Source: an uncultured Acidimicrobiales bacterium
GTDB lineage: Bacteria > Actinomycetota > Acidimicrobiia > Acidimicrobiales > SHLQ01
DNA: 64,000 bases
Assembly: GCA_937922235.1 (NCBI GenBank)
Contig: CAKZVC010000033.1
Span: 1-64,000, forward strand
Direction: 5' to 3'
Part shown: positions 19,301-27,926 of the stretch, piece by piece
Position numbering within the stretch: position 1 is the stretch's first letter
Layout: the number at the start of each line of letters is the position of its first letter
Notes under the pieces: generated by a model
The model's database searches: none
Seen by the model: only the letters and a program-made list of their open reading frames with translations
Told to the model about the DNA's origin: nothing
Program-made: the position numbers and the translations under genes

Positions 19301-19879
19301 TTATTGGGCAATCAGCGCTTCGACGTCTTCGCGCAGCGATCCGGAACGACGTTTTGACGTCCAGGTTCCGTCATCATTGACGAACACGAACGTGCCTTGC
19401 GATCCGACGCCGAAACGTTCCCAGATGACGTCGCCATTTGTGAACGTCGGGAACGTGTTTGCACCCGTCGTATCCAGGAAGCTGGCCTTCGACTCTTCGT
19501 CAGAGCTCAGTCCAGGCACGCCAATGAACTGGACTTGATCTCCAAACTCTCTCTCGACCTCCACGACCGTGGGGGCTTCGCCGCGTCAAGTAGGTCACCA
19601 GGGGGCCCAGAACCAAAAGACCACGTCTTTGTTCTGGGCGTCGGCGAGGTTAAAGCTCGGTCCGCCAAAGGTATCGAACTCGCCCTCAAGAAAGGCGTTC
19701 GCTCCGGGAGCACCAGCCTGTGCTGACTCGACCGGAGCGGTTGATGCACCGTTGCCGCACGCCGTGGCGACGAGTCCAACAAGCGTGAGCAGAATCACCA
19801 AACGTCGGGCTAAGCCCAACTGTTGAGATGAAGCGCTCGAGCGCACGCCAGATTGCATAGAAGAAACGGTACTGCTCAC
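19301..19879 (-). CDS. DsbF/TlpA-like thioredoxin-fold lipoprotein, candidate selenoprotein with UxxU active site (in-frame TGA at 19595-19597 and 19586-19588)
   Basis: Track ORFs 19595..19879 and 19301..19564 are in the same frame. Read-through gives ...NKDVVFWFWAPW-U-PT-U-RGEAPTVVEVEREFGDQVQFIGVPGLS...; lipobox LVATAC; hairpin CCAC-GGTC-GTGG after the second TGA. Confidence 0.85.
19558..19575 (-). promoter_or_regulatory. SECIS-like hairpin downstream of the in-frame TGA codons
   Basis: Minus-strand CCC-CCAC-GGTC-GTGG-AGG; GGTC loop starts 17 nt after the second TGA. Confidence 0.6.
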
Positions 19880-19949
19880 AGAAGCTCTATCGGACGATCC
19901 CTGGCAATTCTCAACCTTTCCTCACCGTCTGTTCATACGAATAGACAGG

Positions 19950-20552
19950 TCAGGTCGGCCACGCCGACCGCAGGCGCGACCACGAGTCCGACAAGCTCTC
20001 GGGAAGGGCCCTGGCCTCGGCGATGCTCGTGAGAAAATTCGTGTCGCCCGACCAACGAGGCAGCACGTGGACATGCATGTGGTCGGGAACTCCAGCACCA
20101 GAGGCTCGGCCAAGGTTCATGCCCATGTTGACGCCGTCAGGCTGGTACTCGGCCTTTACTGCAGTGATCCCCATCCGGACGCCTTCCCACAGCTCCTGGA
20201 AGGTGGCGGGGTCGAGGTCTTCGATGTTCACGGCGGCCTTCTTTGGCAGCACCATCAGATGACCGGACGTGTACGGGTAGGCGTTGAGCAGCGCGAAGCA
20301 GTGCTCGCCTCGCCAAAGGATGTAAGTAATCGAATCGTCCAAGCCGGATTGCTCGATTCCCTCAAACAGTGTCAGATTTTCGGCAAGGCCTTTCGATCGC
20401 TCGTCGTCCTCGGCGAGGATGTACGGGATTCGCCACCCCGCCCACAGGCGAGCCATCTGCTCCCGACCCGACAACGTGTTGTTGAGCTGTTGGCTTCCTG
20501 TCGACGACGACGACGGATCTCCAGCGGAAGTCTGGAGCGAATCATCGCTCAC
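19950..20552 (-). CDS. HIT family hydrolase/phosphorylase
   Basis: GMNLGRASGAGVPDHMHVHVLPRW; adjacent to thrS. Confidence 0.9.
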   Translation of the reverse strand: MSDDSLQTSAGDPSSSSTGSQQLNNTLSGREQMARLWAGWRIPYILAEDDERSKGLAENLTLFEGIEQSGLDDSITYILWRGEHCFALLNAYPYTSGHLMVLPKKAAVNIEDLDPATFQELWEGVRMGITAVKAEYQPDGVNMGMNLGRASGAGVPDHMHVHVLPRWSGDTNFLTSIAEARALPESLSDSWSRLRSAWPT

Positions 20553-22513
20553 GCCTTGGTCTCGATCTCCTCGTTGAGCATCGCGATGAAGTCGTCCACC
20601 GGCACGTCACGGTCGACGTCCTGCACCCCCCGCTTGTTGACACCCAGCGTGCGGTTCTCAACGTCGTCATCGCCAACGACAAGTACGTATGGCGTCTTCT
20701 CGATCTTGGCGTTTCGCACGCGCTTGCCCAGCCCGTCGTTTGCGGGATCGACCGCAACGCGGAAGCCCTGTTCCTTGAACATGGCGTACAGCTCATCGAC
20801 GTACCCGTCGTGAACCTCGGCCACGGGAAGGATCTTGATTTGGGTCGGCGCGAGCCATGCCGGGAAGTTGCCAGCGTAGTGCTCGATAAGGACACCAAAG
20901 AACCGTTCGATCGAACCCATGAGGGCCCGGTGGATCATGACTGGTTGCTTGCGCTCGCCATCAGCGGCGACGTATTCAAGGTCGAAGCGATCGGGCAGGT
21001 TGAAATCGAGCTGGATCGTGGACAACTGCCACGCTCGGCCGATCGCGTCGCGCACGTCCACGTCGATCTTTGGTCCGTAGAACGCGCCGCCACCCTCATC
21101 GACGACGTAATCGAGCCCCTGCTTCTCCAACGCTGCCTTCAGGCCGGCGGTTGCGGACTCCCAGATCTCATCGTCGCCGACCGACTTCTCCTCAGGGCGA
21201 GTCGAGAGCTTTGCCTGGAAGTCCTCGAAGCCGAACGCCCGCAACACCGACAGCACGAAGTCGAGCAACGAGGCGAGCTCGTCTTCGATCATTTCGCGGG
21301 TGCAGAAGATGTGACTGTCGTCCTGGGTAAAGCCACGGCTTCGCATGAGTCCGTGCACGGCGCCAGACAATTCGTATCGGTAAACCGTGCCGAGCTCGAA
21401 GATCCGCATCGGCAGATCGCGGTACGAGCGCTGGTCGCTCTTGTAGACCATCACGTGAAACGGACAGTTCATTGGCTTCGGGTAGTAGGTGGCGCCGTCC
21501 ATCTCCATGGGCGGATACATGCCGTCGGCGTAGAAGTCGAGGTGCCCGGAGGTCTCCCACAGCACCGACTTCGCAAGATGTGGGCTGTAGGCGAACTCGT
21601 AGCCGCCGTTCTCGTGCCGATCGCGGCTGTAGTCCTCCATCAGCTTGCGGATGACCGCACCCTTGGGGTGCCACACGGCCAACCCCGGCCCGAGTTCATC
21701 GGGCCACGACACAAGGTCCATCTCGCGAGCGAGACGGCGATGATCTCGTTTCTCGGCCTCTTCGAGGCGATGCAAGTGCGCCTTCAGATCCTTCTTGTTC
21801 GCCCAGGCGGTGCCGTAGATTCGCTGCAGCATCGGGCGCTTCTCGTCACCACGCCAGTAGGCGCCGGCGACCTTCATCAGCTTGACGTGTTCGAGCTTGG
21901 ACGTGCTTGGCACGTGCGGGCCTGTGCACATGTCGAGGAACGTGTCGGAGTTTCGGTAGTAGCTGACCGTGTCACCACTCAACTCACCCGCATCCTCTGA
22001 CGAAGCACCGCCGCTGCGCACGCCCTCGATGATCTCCAGCTTGTACGGCTCGTCCTTGAACAGTTCGAGCGCTTCTTCGATCGAGATCTCGTGGCGCTCG
22101 AACGGCTGGTCGGCCTTGACGAGCTCCTTCATCCGCTTCTCGATCGCTTCGAGATCGTCGTCGGAGAGGGTCTTGCCATCGGGCAAGTCGAAGTCGTAAT
22201 AGAACCCGTGCTCGATGGGTGGACCGATCGCGAATCGGGCGCCCGGATGCAGATCGAGAATGGCCTGAGCCATCAAGTGTGCGGCCGAATGGCGGATGGT
22301 GTGCAACCCGGCATCATCGCTGCCAGTTACCAAGGCAACCGTCGCACCGTCGGTCAACGGCACGTCGAGGTCGACCTCGGTTCCGTCAACGACAGCGATC
22401 AACGCAGCTTTGGCAAGACCCGGCCCGATATCGGCAGCCAAGTCGGCGGCAGTAGACCCTGATGGAAGCTCTCGGCTTGATCCATCGGGCAACGACACAG
22501 TTACAGCACTCAT
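20549..22513 (-). CDS. thrS: Threonyl-tRNA synthetase
   Basis: TGS domain, HSAAHLMAQA, class II motifs (MNCPFHVMVYKSDQRSYRDLPMRIFELGTVYR). Confidence 0.97.
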   Translation of the reverse strand: MSAVTVSLPDGSSRELPSGSTAADLAADIGPGLAKAALIAVVDGTEVDLDVPLTDGATVALVTGSDDAGLHTIRHSAAHLMAQAILDLHPGARFAIGPPIEHGFYYDFDLPDGKTLSDDDLEAIEKRMKELVKADQPFERHEISIEEALELFKDEPYKLEIIEGVRSGGASSEDAGELSGDTVSYYRNSDTFLDMCTGPHVPSTSKLEHVKLMKVAGAYWRGDEKRPMLQRIYGTAWANKKDLKAHLHRLEEAEKRDHRRLAREMDLVSWPDELGPGLAVWHPKGAVIRKLMEDYSRDRHENGGYEFAYSPHLAKSVLWETSGHLDFYADGMYPPMEMDGATYYPKPMNCPFHVMVYKSDQRSYRDLPMRIFELGTVYRYELSGAVHGLMRSRGFTQDDSHIFCTREMIEDELASLLDFVLSVLRAFGFEDFQAKLSTRPEEKSVGDDEIWESATAGLKAALEKQGLDYVVDEGGGAFYGPKIDVDVRDAIGRAWQLSTIQLDFNLPDRFDLEYVAADGERKQPVMIHRALMGSIERFFGVLIEHYAGNFPAWLAPTQIKILPVAEVHDGYVDELYAMFKEQGFRVAVDPANDGLGKRVRNAKIEKTPYVLVVGDDDVENRTLGVNKRGVQDVDRDVPVDDFIAMLNEEIETKA

Positions 22514-22611
22514 ATGTCAAGAAACACTACCGTCTTGCCGAGACACCTATTGGTGTTGGTTGAGGACACTCAACTAGCCTGGCACCACGCGCGGCGTACG
22601 AAGGGAATTTC

Positions 22612-23652
22612 ATGAAGTTTACGACCCGGTCGCTTGCAGCAGCCTCCGCTGTAGCAATTGCCTCCAGCGTGCTCGCAGTAGCACCCGCAGCCGCACAGGA
22701 AACGTGTGGTGGCAAGGCCGCCACGATCTCCTCGGATGCTGCAGTTATTCGTGGAACCGAAGGCAACGACGTGATCATCGCCGGCCCCGGAAACAACCGG
22801 ATCGAAGCCCTCGGCGGGGACGACATCATCTGCGGCCGTGCAGGTGACGACGAGATCATCGCTGGCGACGGAAACGACTTCATCCGCGCCGGCGGCGGCG
22901 CCGACACCGTGTTCGGTGGCGAAGGAGCCGACCGCATGTTCGGCGGTTGGGGCGGAGACACGCTCAATGGCGGACCTGGCACCGACCGTCTCTGGGGCGA
23001 ACAGAACCAAGACAAGCTCAATGGCGGTCCAGGCAACGACATCATCCGCGGCGGTTTCGCGATCGATGAGCTCAACGGCGGCGACGGCGACGACCTTATG
23101 GTCGCCGGATTCGGACGCGACATCCTCTTCGGCGGACCCGGAGACGATCGCATGTACGGCCAGGGCTATGCAGACGTAATGGACGGTGGCCTCGGCGACG
23201 ACTGGATGCACGGTGGCCCCGGTCCCGACGACATGCTCGGCGGCCTCGGACGCGACACCATGATCGGCGGACCCGACGACGACTTCATGCTCGGCGATGA
23301 CCGCAAGCAATACCTCGAAGGCGGCACCACCATCACCCATCCAGGTGGCAACGACACCATGAACGGTGGCCCCGGCAACGATTACCTCGGCGGCGAAGGC
23401 GGCAACGACATTCTGCTCGGCAACCAGGGCCTCGACGTGGTCGACGGCTTCCACGGCAACGACCGGGTCGAAGGCAACCTCGCCAACGACCTCCTCAGCG
23501 GAGGCGCAGGCAACGATGTCGTCATCGGCGGCTCAGGCGCCGACCGATGCTGGCCAGAGTTCGTCGTCGTCACCGCAGGCGTTGTGCCCCCAGCCAACGC
23601 CAACGACAGCACCAGCCAGTGCGAGCTCATCAACCCCGTCCTGCAGCGTTAA
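22612..23652 (+). CDS. Secreted RTX-type calcium-binding repeat protein
   Basis: Signal peptide MKFTTRSLAAASAVAIASSVLAVAPAAAQ; many GGxGxDxxxG nonapeptides. Confidence 0.88.
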   Translation: MKFTTRSLAAASAVAIASSVLAVAPAAAQETCGGKAATISSDAAVIRGTEGNDVIIAGPGNNRIEALGGDDIICGRAGDDEIIAGDGNDFIRAGGGADTVFGGEGADRMFGGWGGDTLNGGPGTDRLWGEQNQDKLNGGPGNDIIRGGFAIDELNGGDGDDLMVAGFGRDILFGGPGDDRMYGQGYADVMDGGLGDDWMHGGPGPDDMLGGLGRDTMIGGPDDDFMLGDDRKQYLEGGTTITHPGGNDTMNGGPGNDYLGGEGGNDILLGNQGLDVVDGFHGNDRVEGNLANDLLSGGAGNDVVIGGSGADRCWPEFVVVTAGVVPPANANDSTSQCELINPVLQR

Positions 23653-23654
23653 CA

Positions 23655-23729
23655 CGCTCGGACTTCCGCCGAGAACCGCGGCAGCTGACATGGTCGCTAC
23701 GCGAGCTCCCCGCCGTTCGCTTCGCTCAC
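23655..23729 (+). repeat. Dispersed intergenic repeat family, copy d
   Basis: CGCTCGGACTTCCGCCGAGAACCGCGGCAGCTGACATGGTCGCTACGCGAGCTCCCC. Confidence 0.8.
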
Positions 23730-23791
23730 TAACCGAGTTTGTTGCTGACGCCCCAAACATCGCACTGCTGCAAGCGAGATTTCGAACCTGG

Positions 23792-24907
23792 CTATAGAAC
23801 TACACCAAGTAGTTCGGCGGCGTTGCTGCTGGGTTCGCCTTGGGCTACTGCGGCGTCGATCGCCGCTACCGCCGCAGGTACATCGAGGTCGTCGTCAAGC
23901 GCGGAGCGTACCGCGTCGACAGGACCGTCGCCCTTGCCTGCGGCGCGCCATTGATCGAGTCGTGACGTTGCCTCGGTAAGGAGCGAATCGTTCCACGACC
24001 ACTCCGTGCTGCGATAGTGCTGCGAAAGCACGGCAAGGCGCACGGCCATCGGGTCGTAGCTCTCGAGCAGGTCGCGTACGAAGATCAGATTGCCGGTCGA
24101 CTTACTCATCGGTTCGCCGTTCAGGTGCACGCACGACTGATGCATCCAGTGTCCGGTGGTTTCGATGCCGGCCCGGTCGAGCTGGGCGGCACAGAACTCG
24201 TGATGGGGATAGACAAGGTCGCAGCCGCCGCCATGCAGATCGACGCCGCCGAGCTCGCGAATCGACAGTGCGACGCACTCGATGTGCCATCCCGGACGCC
24301 CACTCCCCCACGGCGCCTCCCACGACGGTTCGTCGTCCGCCGATGGCTGCCAAAGAACCGTGTCGAGCGGATGCCGCTTCCTGCTGTCGGTTGGATCCTC
24401 GCCCCGACGCTCGCCGATCGTTCGCATATCGACCCGGGTGTAGCCACTGATCTCGCCGAAACCCTCGGACGCCAAATGATCGAAGTAGACCCATCCGTCA
24501 ACGTCGTACGCGTCGCTGTTCGCGAGCATCTTGGCGATCAGACCGCGAATGTCGGGAATTGCCGAGGTCGCCCGCGGTTCGCTCCACGGTTCGAGCACAC
24601 CGAGGGCTTCGAGGTCGTCGTCGAACTGCCGCTTTTGTCCGAACGACAGGTCGAGGTAGTTGACCTGATCCCGCCGAGCTCTCTCGAGCAGATCGTTGTC
24701 GATGTCGGTGATGTTGCGCACCATGCGTACCTCGTGGCCGAGGTCAGCCAAGCGCCGGTGCAACACGTCATAGGTGACATAGGTAGCGGCGTGACCCATG
24801 TGGGTAGCGTCGTATGGGGTGATGCCGCAGATGTAAATTCGAGCGATTGGCCCGGGCGCGAACGGCCGAACCCTGCCAGAGGCGGTATCGAATAGCTGGA
24901 GCGACAT
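23792..24907 (-). CDS. mshC: Cysteine:glucosaminyl-inositol ligase (mycothiol biosynthesis)
   Basis: LQLFDTASGRVRPFAPGPIARIYICGITPYDATHMGHAATYVTYDVLHRR; CysRS paralog with GMSKSTGN-like MSKSTGNL. Confidence 0.88.
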   Translation of the reverse strand: MSLQLFDTASGRVRPFAPGPIARIYICGITPYDATHMGHAATYVTYDVLHRRLADLGHEVRMVRNITDIDNDLLERARRDQVNYLDLSFGQKRQFDDDLEALGVLEPWSEPRATSAIPDIRGLIAKMLANSDAYDVDGWVYFDHLASEGFGEISGYTRVDMRTIGERRGEDPTDSRKRHPLDTVLWQPSADDEPSWEAPWGSGRPGWHIECVALSIRELGGVDLHGGGCDLVYPHHEFCAAQLDRAGIETTGHWMHQSCVHLNGEPMSKSTGNLIFVRDLLESYDPMAVRLAVLSQHYRSTEWSWNDSLLTEATSRLDQWRAAGKGDGPVDAVRSALDDDLDVPAAVAAIDAAVAQGEPSSNAAELLGVVL

Positions 24908-24965
24908 ACCGCAACGTTAGCCGCCGGCCTGGACGGGCCGCGCTGAGTGTTGAAGACTCCCACCT

Positions 24966-25733
24966 ATGGGATTGCTCGAAGGCAAAAACGTTCTGATCAC
25001 CGGTGTACTCACAGATGCCTCCTTGGCATTTGGGGTCGCTCAACTCGCACAGCGAGAGGGGGCGAATCTGATCCTCACGGGAGCCGGCCGAGGCTTGCGG
25101 CTCACCGAGAAAACCGCTCGCAAACTCGACACTGAGCCTGAGGTCCTCGAGTTCGATGTCACGAACCCCGATCACGTTCCAGCGGTCCGCAACCACCTCG
25201 AGTCGACCTGGGGCCGCGTCGATGCAGCGCTTCATGCCATTGGCTTTGCGCCCGAGTCGTGCCTTGGCGATGACTTCATGGCCGCCCCATGGGACGACGT
25301 GAAGGTCGCCTTGGAGATCTCGACGTACAGCTACAAGACCCTCGCTGAAGTCGTGTGTCCGCTTATGACCGGAGGCGGCTCCGTTGTCGGCCTCGACTTC
25401 GATGCGACCGTTGCATGGCCGGCGTACAACTGGATGGGCGTAGCAAAGGCCGCCCTCGAATCAGCGAACCGCTATCTGGCCAGGACCCATGGCGAGAACA
25501 ACATTCGCTTCAACCTCGTGGCCGCTGGCCCGATTCGCACGATCGCTGCGAAGTCGATTCCGGCGTTCGCCAAGTTCGAGGACGTCTGGGATGACAAGGC
25601 ACCGCTTGGTTGGGATGTCCGCGACAGTTCGGCAGTTGCTCGTACCACAGTGGCGATGCTGAGCGACTGGCTTCCAGCGACCACCGGCTCGATGATCTAT
25701 GCCGACGGTGGCTACAACGCGATGGGCGCCTAG
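24966..25733 (+). CDS. fabI: Enoyl-ACP reductase (NADH)
   Basis: GLLEGKNVLITGVLTDASLAFGVAQLAQREGA; YNWMGVAKAALESANRYLA. Confidence 0.93.
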   Translation: MGLLEGKNVLITGVLTDASLAFGVAQLAQREGANLILTGAGRGLRLTEKTARKLDTEPEVLEFDVTNPDHVPAVRNHLESTWGRVDAALHAIGFAPESCLGDDFMAAPWDDVKVALEISTYSYKTLAEVVCPLMTGGGSVVGLDFDATVAWPAYNWMGVAKAALESANRYLARTHGENNIRFNLVAAGPIRTIAAKSIPAFAKFEDVWDDKAPLGWDVRDSSAVARTTVAMLSDWLPATTGSMIYADGGYNAMGA

Positions 25734-26588
25734 TTGAACAACGACCGACGGCTGCTCGTCGTTGGCGGCACCGGGTTTCTCGGCGGACGGCTGTGTCAAC
25801 GCGCTGTTGCTGACGGCTGGGACGTGCATGCCACGCACCTCACCTCGGCAGTGGAGAACGACGGCTCGGTCGGGTGGCACCGCTGCGACATTACGGATGC
25901 CGATGCAGTCACATCGGTCATCTCCGAGCTTGTGCCGACTCACATCATCAACGCGGCGTACCGCCAGTCGGGCGACGCCGTCCACGCCATCTGTTGCGAT
26001 GCTGCAGAGACGATGGCGCGTGCTGCCTCAGCGATCGATGCCAAGTTCGCGCACATCTCGACCGACTTGGTCTTCGATGGCAACCTCGGGCGACCGTACG
26101 TCGAGTCCGACCCGACGTCGCCACTCGGGTTGTACGGGGAGGCGAAGACGCTTGCCGAACAGCGCGTGGCGTCGGCACATGCGTCGGCATCGATCGTGCG
26201 GACCTCGCTCATCTACGGCGCCCCCGACGCGCCGCAAGAGCGCCTCACCCGCCGAGCCCATGATGAACGCGAGGCTGGCGGGATCGCGTTCTTCATCGAT
26301 GAATGGCGCACACCTGTCCACGTTGAGGACCTTGCCGCTGGGGTCATGACTCTGCTCGACACCGAGCACTCTGGCCTCATCCACCTCGCTGGCGACGAAC
26401 GTCTCAACCGCCTGGAGTTCGCACAGCTACTCGCCAACGGGTTAGGGCTCGACCCAACAACGCTCGTTGGCCGCACGCAAGACCCAACGCTCGGACCGCG
26501 AGCCAAAGACGTCAGCCTGAACACCGACCTCAGCCAAACACTCGGCATCGCCCTCCCCGGCCCAACCAAACGCCTGAGAGATTTGTGA
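25734..26588 (+). CDS. NAD-dependent epimerase / dTDP-4-dehydrorhamnose reductase-like (TTG start)
   Basis: LLVVGGTGFLGGRL, YGEAKTLAEQ. Confidence 0.75.
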   Translation: MNNDRRLLVVGGTGFLGGRLCQRAVADGWDVHATHLTSAVENDGSVGWHRCDITDADAVTSVISELVPTHIINAAYRQSGDAVHAICCDAAETMARAASAIDAKFAHISTDLVFDGNLGRPYVESDPTSPLGLYGEAKTLAEQRVASAHASASIVRTSLIYGAPDAPQERLTRRAHDEREAGGIAFFIDEWRTPVHVEDLAAGVMTLLDTEHSGLIHLAGDERLNRLEFAQLLANGLGLDPTTLVGRTQDPTLGPRAKDVSLNTDLSQTLGIALPGPTKRLRDL

Positions 26589-26597
26589 CGATTTTCT

Positions 26598-26617
26598 GAC
26601 CGTTACGGTCGGTTTTT
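26598..26617 (+). terminator. Rho-independent terminator
   Basis: GACCG-TTA-CGGTC then GGTTTTT just after the stop at 26588. Confidence 0.5.
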
Positions 26618-26710
26618 CTGTACAAAAACCTCATCGTCCACGTCGACAGCTGACCTCGATGTGTCTACCGGTCTACTCAAGGGGCCCGATCGGCGCGACG
26701 ATGACACGGT

Positions 26711-26887
26711 ATGGCCTCCAGCATTGCCGCGCTCCTCGTGAATAGCCCGACACCTGCTGCGCCCGCGCCCACCGCTCCCCCTGCTCCGGCGCCGTCCCCT
26801 GCTCCAACGCGCCCAATCGAGCCAGCTCCCTCGCCGTTCGATCCATCGTGGCCCGCCGACCGTCCGGCGCCGCCGCCCAAAGCATGA
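26711..26887 (+). CDS. Small Pro/Ala-rich ORF (58 aa), ATGA-coupled to the next gene
   Basis: MASSIAALLVNSPTPAAPAPTAPPAPAPSPAPTRPIEPAPSPFDPSWPADRPAPPPKA; stop overlaps ATG at 26884. Confidence 0.4.
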   Translation: MASSIAALLVNSPTPAAPAPTAPPAPAPSPAPTRPIEPAPSPFDPSWPADRPAPPPKA

Positions 26888-27906
26888 CCTCGCAATCGAG
26901 CGCCATCAGTAGTGAGGTGGTCAAGCGGCTTCATCTCAATCTGTTGATCCAGGGTGCAGCCGTCGACACGTCGACCTCGCTCGATCCCGACCCCGATCTG
27001 CGCGCAGAGAACGGCATGGATCTCAATCCGTTGAGCCAACGCGTCGGCATCGGCATGCAACTCAGCCAGATGGAGGCGCGATCGTTCCTGCTCTCGGGTC
27101 GCACAGGCGGCAAGCCCAAACACTTCTGGAACGCAATCGACAAGCCTTCGCATCCATTCCACAACAGCCGATTGCTCCGCGACCATGCCCGTGAGCTCGC
27201 CGATCAGACATACGAAACAACACGAGCCCAAGCGATCACGGTCGGCATTGCGCAAAAGTGGGACAAAACCCACGATCGTCAGCTACTGGCGAACATCAAA
27301 GAGCTTCATGTCTACGAGTCGACCCGACGCAACGAGCTTGCTCAGCTAGCAAACAACCTTGCGTCGGCCCAATGGGGTATCCCGTTGGCCCAGCTTCGCG
27401 GCGAGTTGCGATCGGACAACTCGCCCGGCCTGATGTTTAGTGGGCAGAAACGACCAACACAGTGGCGAGAGGCCCTGCTGTCGATGTGCTCGGCCGGCTG
27501 GTGCCGAGTGGTCTTCGATACGACGCCTCGAGTCGAGGCACGAGCCATCGTCTTCCCATTGCTTCGCCACGAACTCGCGAAGGGCATCGCCGAACTCGCA
27601 ACCTCGCACGGGCTCGCCAGCCTCGACGACGAGACGTATGCGGCGGTTGTAGAGGCGACCGATCTCATTTATCTCGAGCGCCCGGGCATGCAGGTCGGCC
27701 CCAGCTTGTTCCAGCGATGGACCGCGACGTTGCCGCCGTCGATCTCCGTGGCGACCGGACTCACGCATCTCTCCTTAGCCGAGCCCGACATCGTCGAAAC
27801 CGCACTCATCGCCGTCATCGAAGACCCGTTAGCTGCGACCGAAATCATGCGCCACCTGTGCTCGGCTTCCATTATCGACCTTGGCGAGGAAGCTCCCGAG
27901 AGCTAG
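26884..27906 (+). CDS. Hypothetical protein (340 aa)
   Basis: Long coding-like ORF, MTSQSSAISSEVVKRLHLNLLIQG... Confidence 0.65.
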   Translation: MTSQSSAISSEVVKRLHLNLLIQGAAVDTSTSLDPDPDLRAENGMDLNPLSQRVGIGMQLSQMEARSFLLSGRTGGKPKHFWNAIDKPSHPFHNSRLLRDHARELADQTYETTRAQAITVGIAQKWDKTHDRQLLANIKELHVYESTRRNELAQLANNLASAQWGIPLAQLRGELRSDNSPGLMFSGQKRPTQWREALLSMCSAGWCRVVFDTTPRVEARAIVFPLLRHELAKGIAELATSHGLASLDDETYAAVVEATDLIYLERPGMQVGPSLFQRWTATLPPSISVATGLTHLSLAEPDIVETALIAVIEDPLAATEIMRHLCSASIIDLGEEAPES

Positions 27907-27926
27907 AGCACTTCTCGCAGCGCGGG

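Noticed and set aside
19564-19600. Interpreting the split thioredoxin-like ORFs as a frameshift or pseudogene
   Set aside because: Both pieces are in the same frame, the only stops are two TGA codons exactly at the CxxC cysteines, and the downstream sequence stays coding-like.
20810-22000. 396-aa plus-strand ORF over thrS
   Set aside because: Antisense shadow ORF; ThrS motifs on the minus strand.
22570-23454. 294-aa minus-strand ORF over the RTX gene
   Set aside because: Antisense of GGxGxD repeats gives a Val/Ala/His-rich artifact.
22740-23540. DNA-level tandem repeat or CRISPR-like array
   Set aside because: Periodicity is explained by RTX nonapeptide coding repeats.
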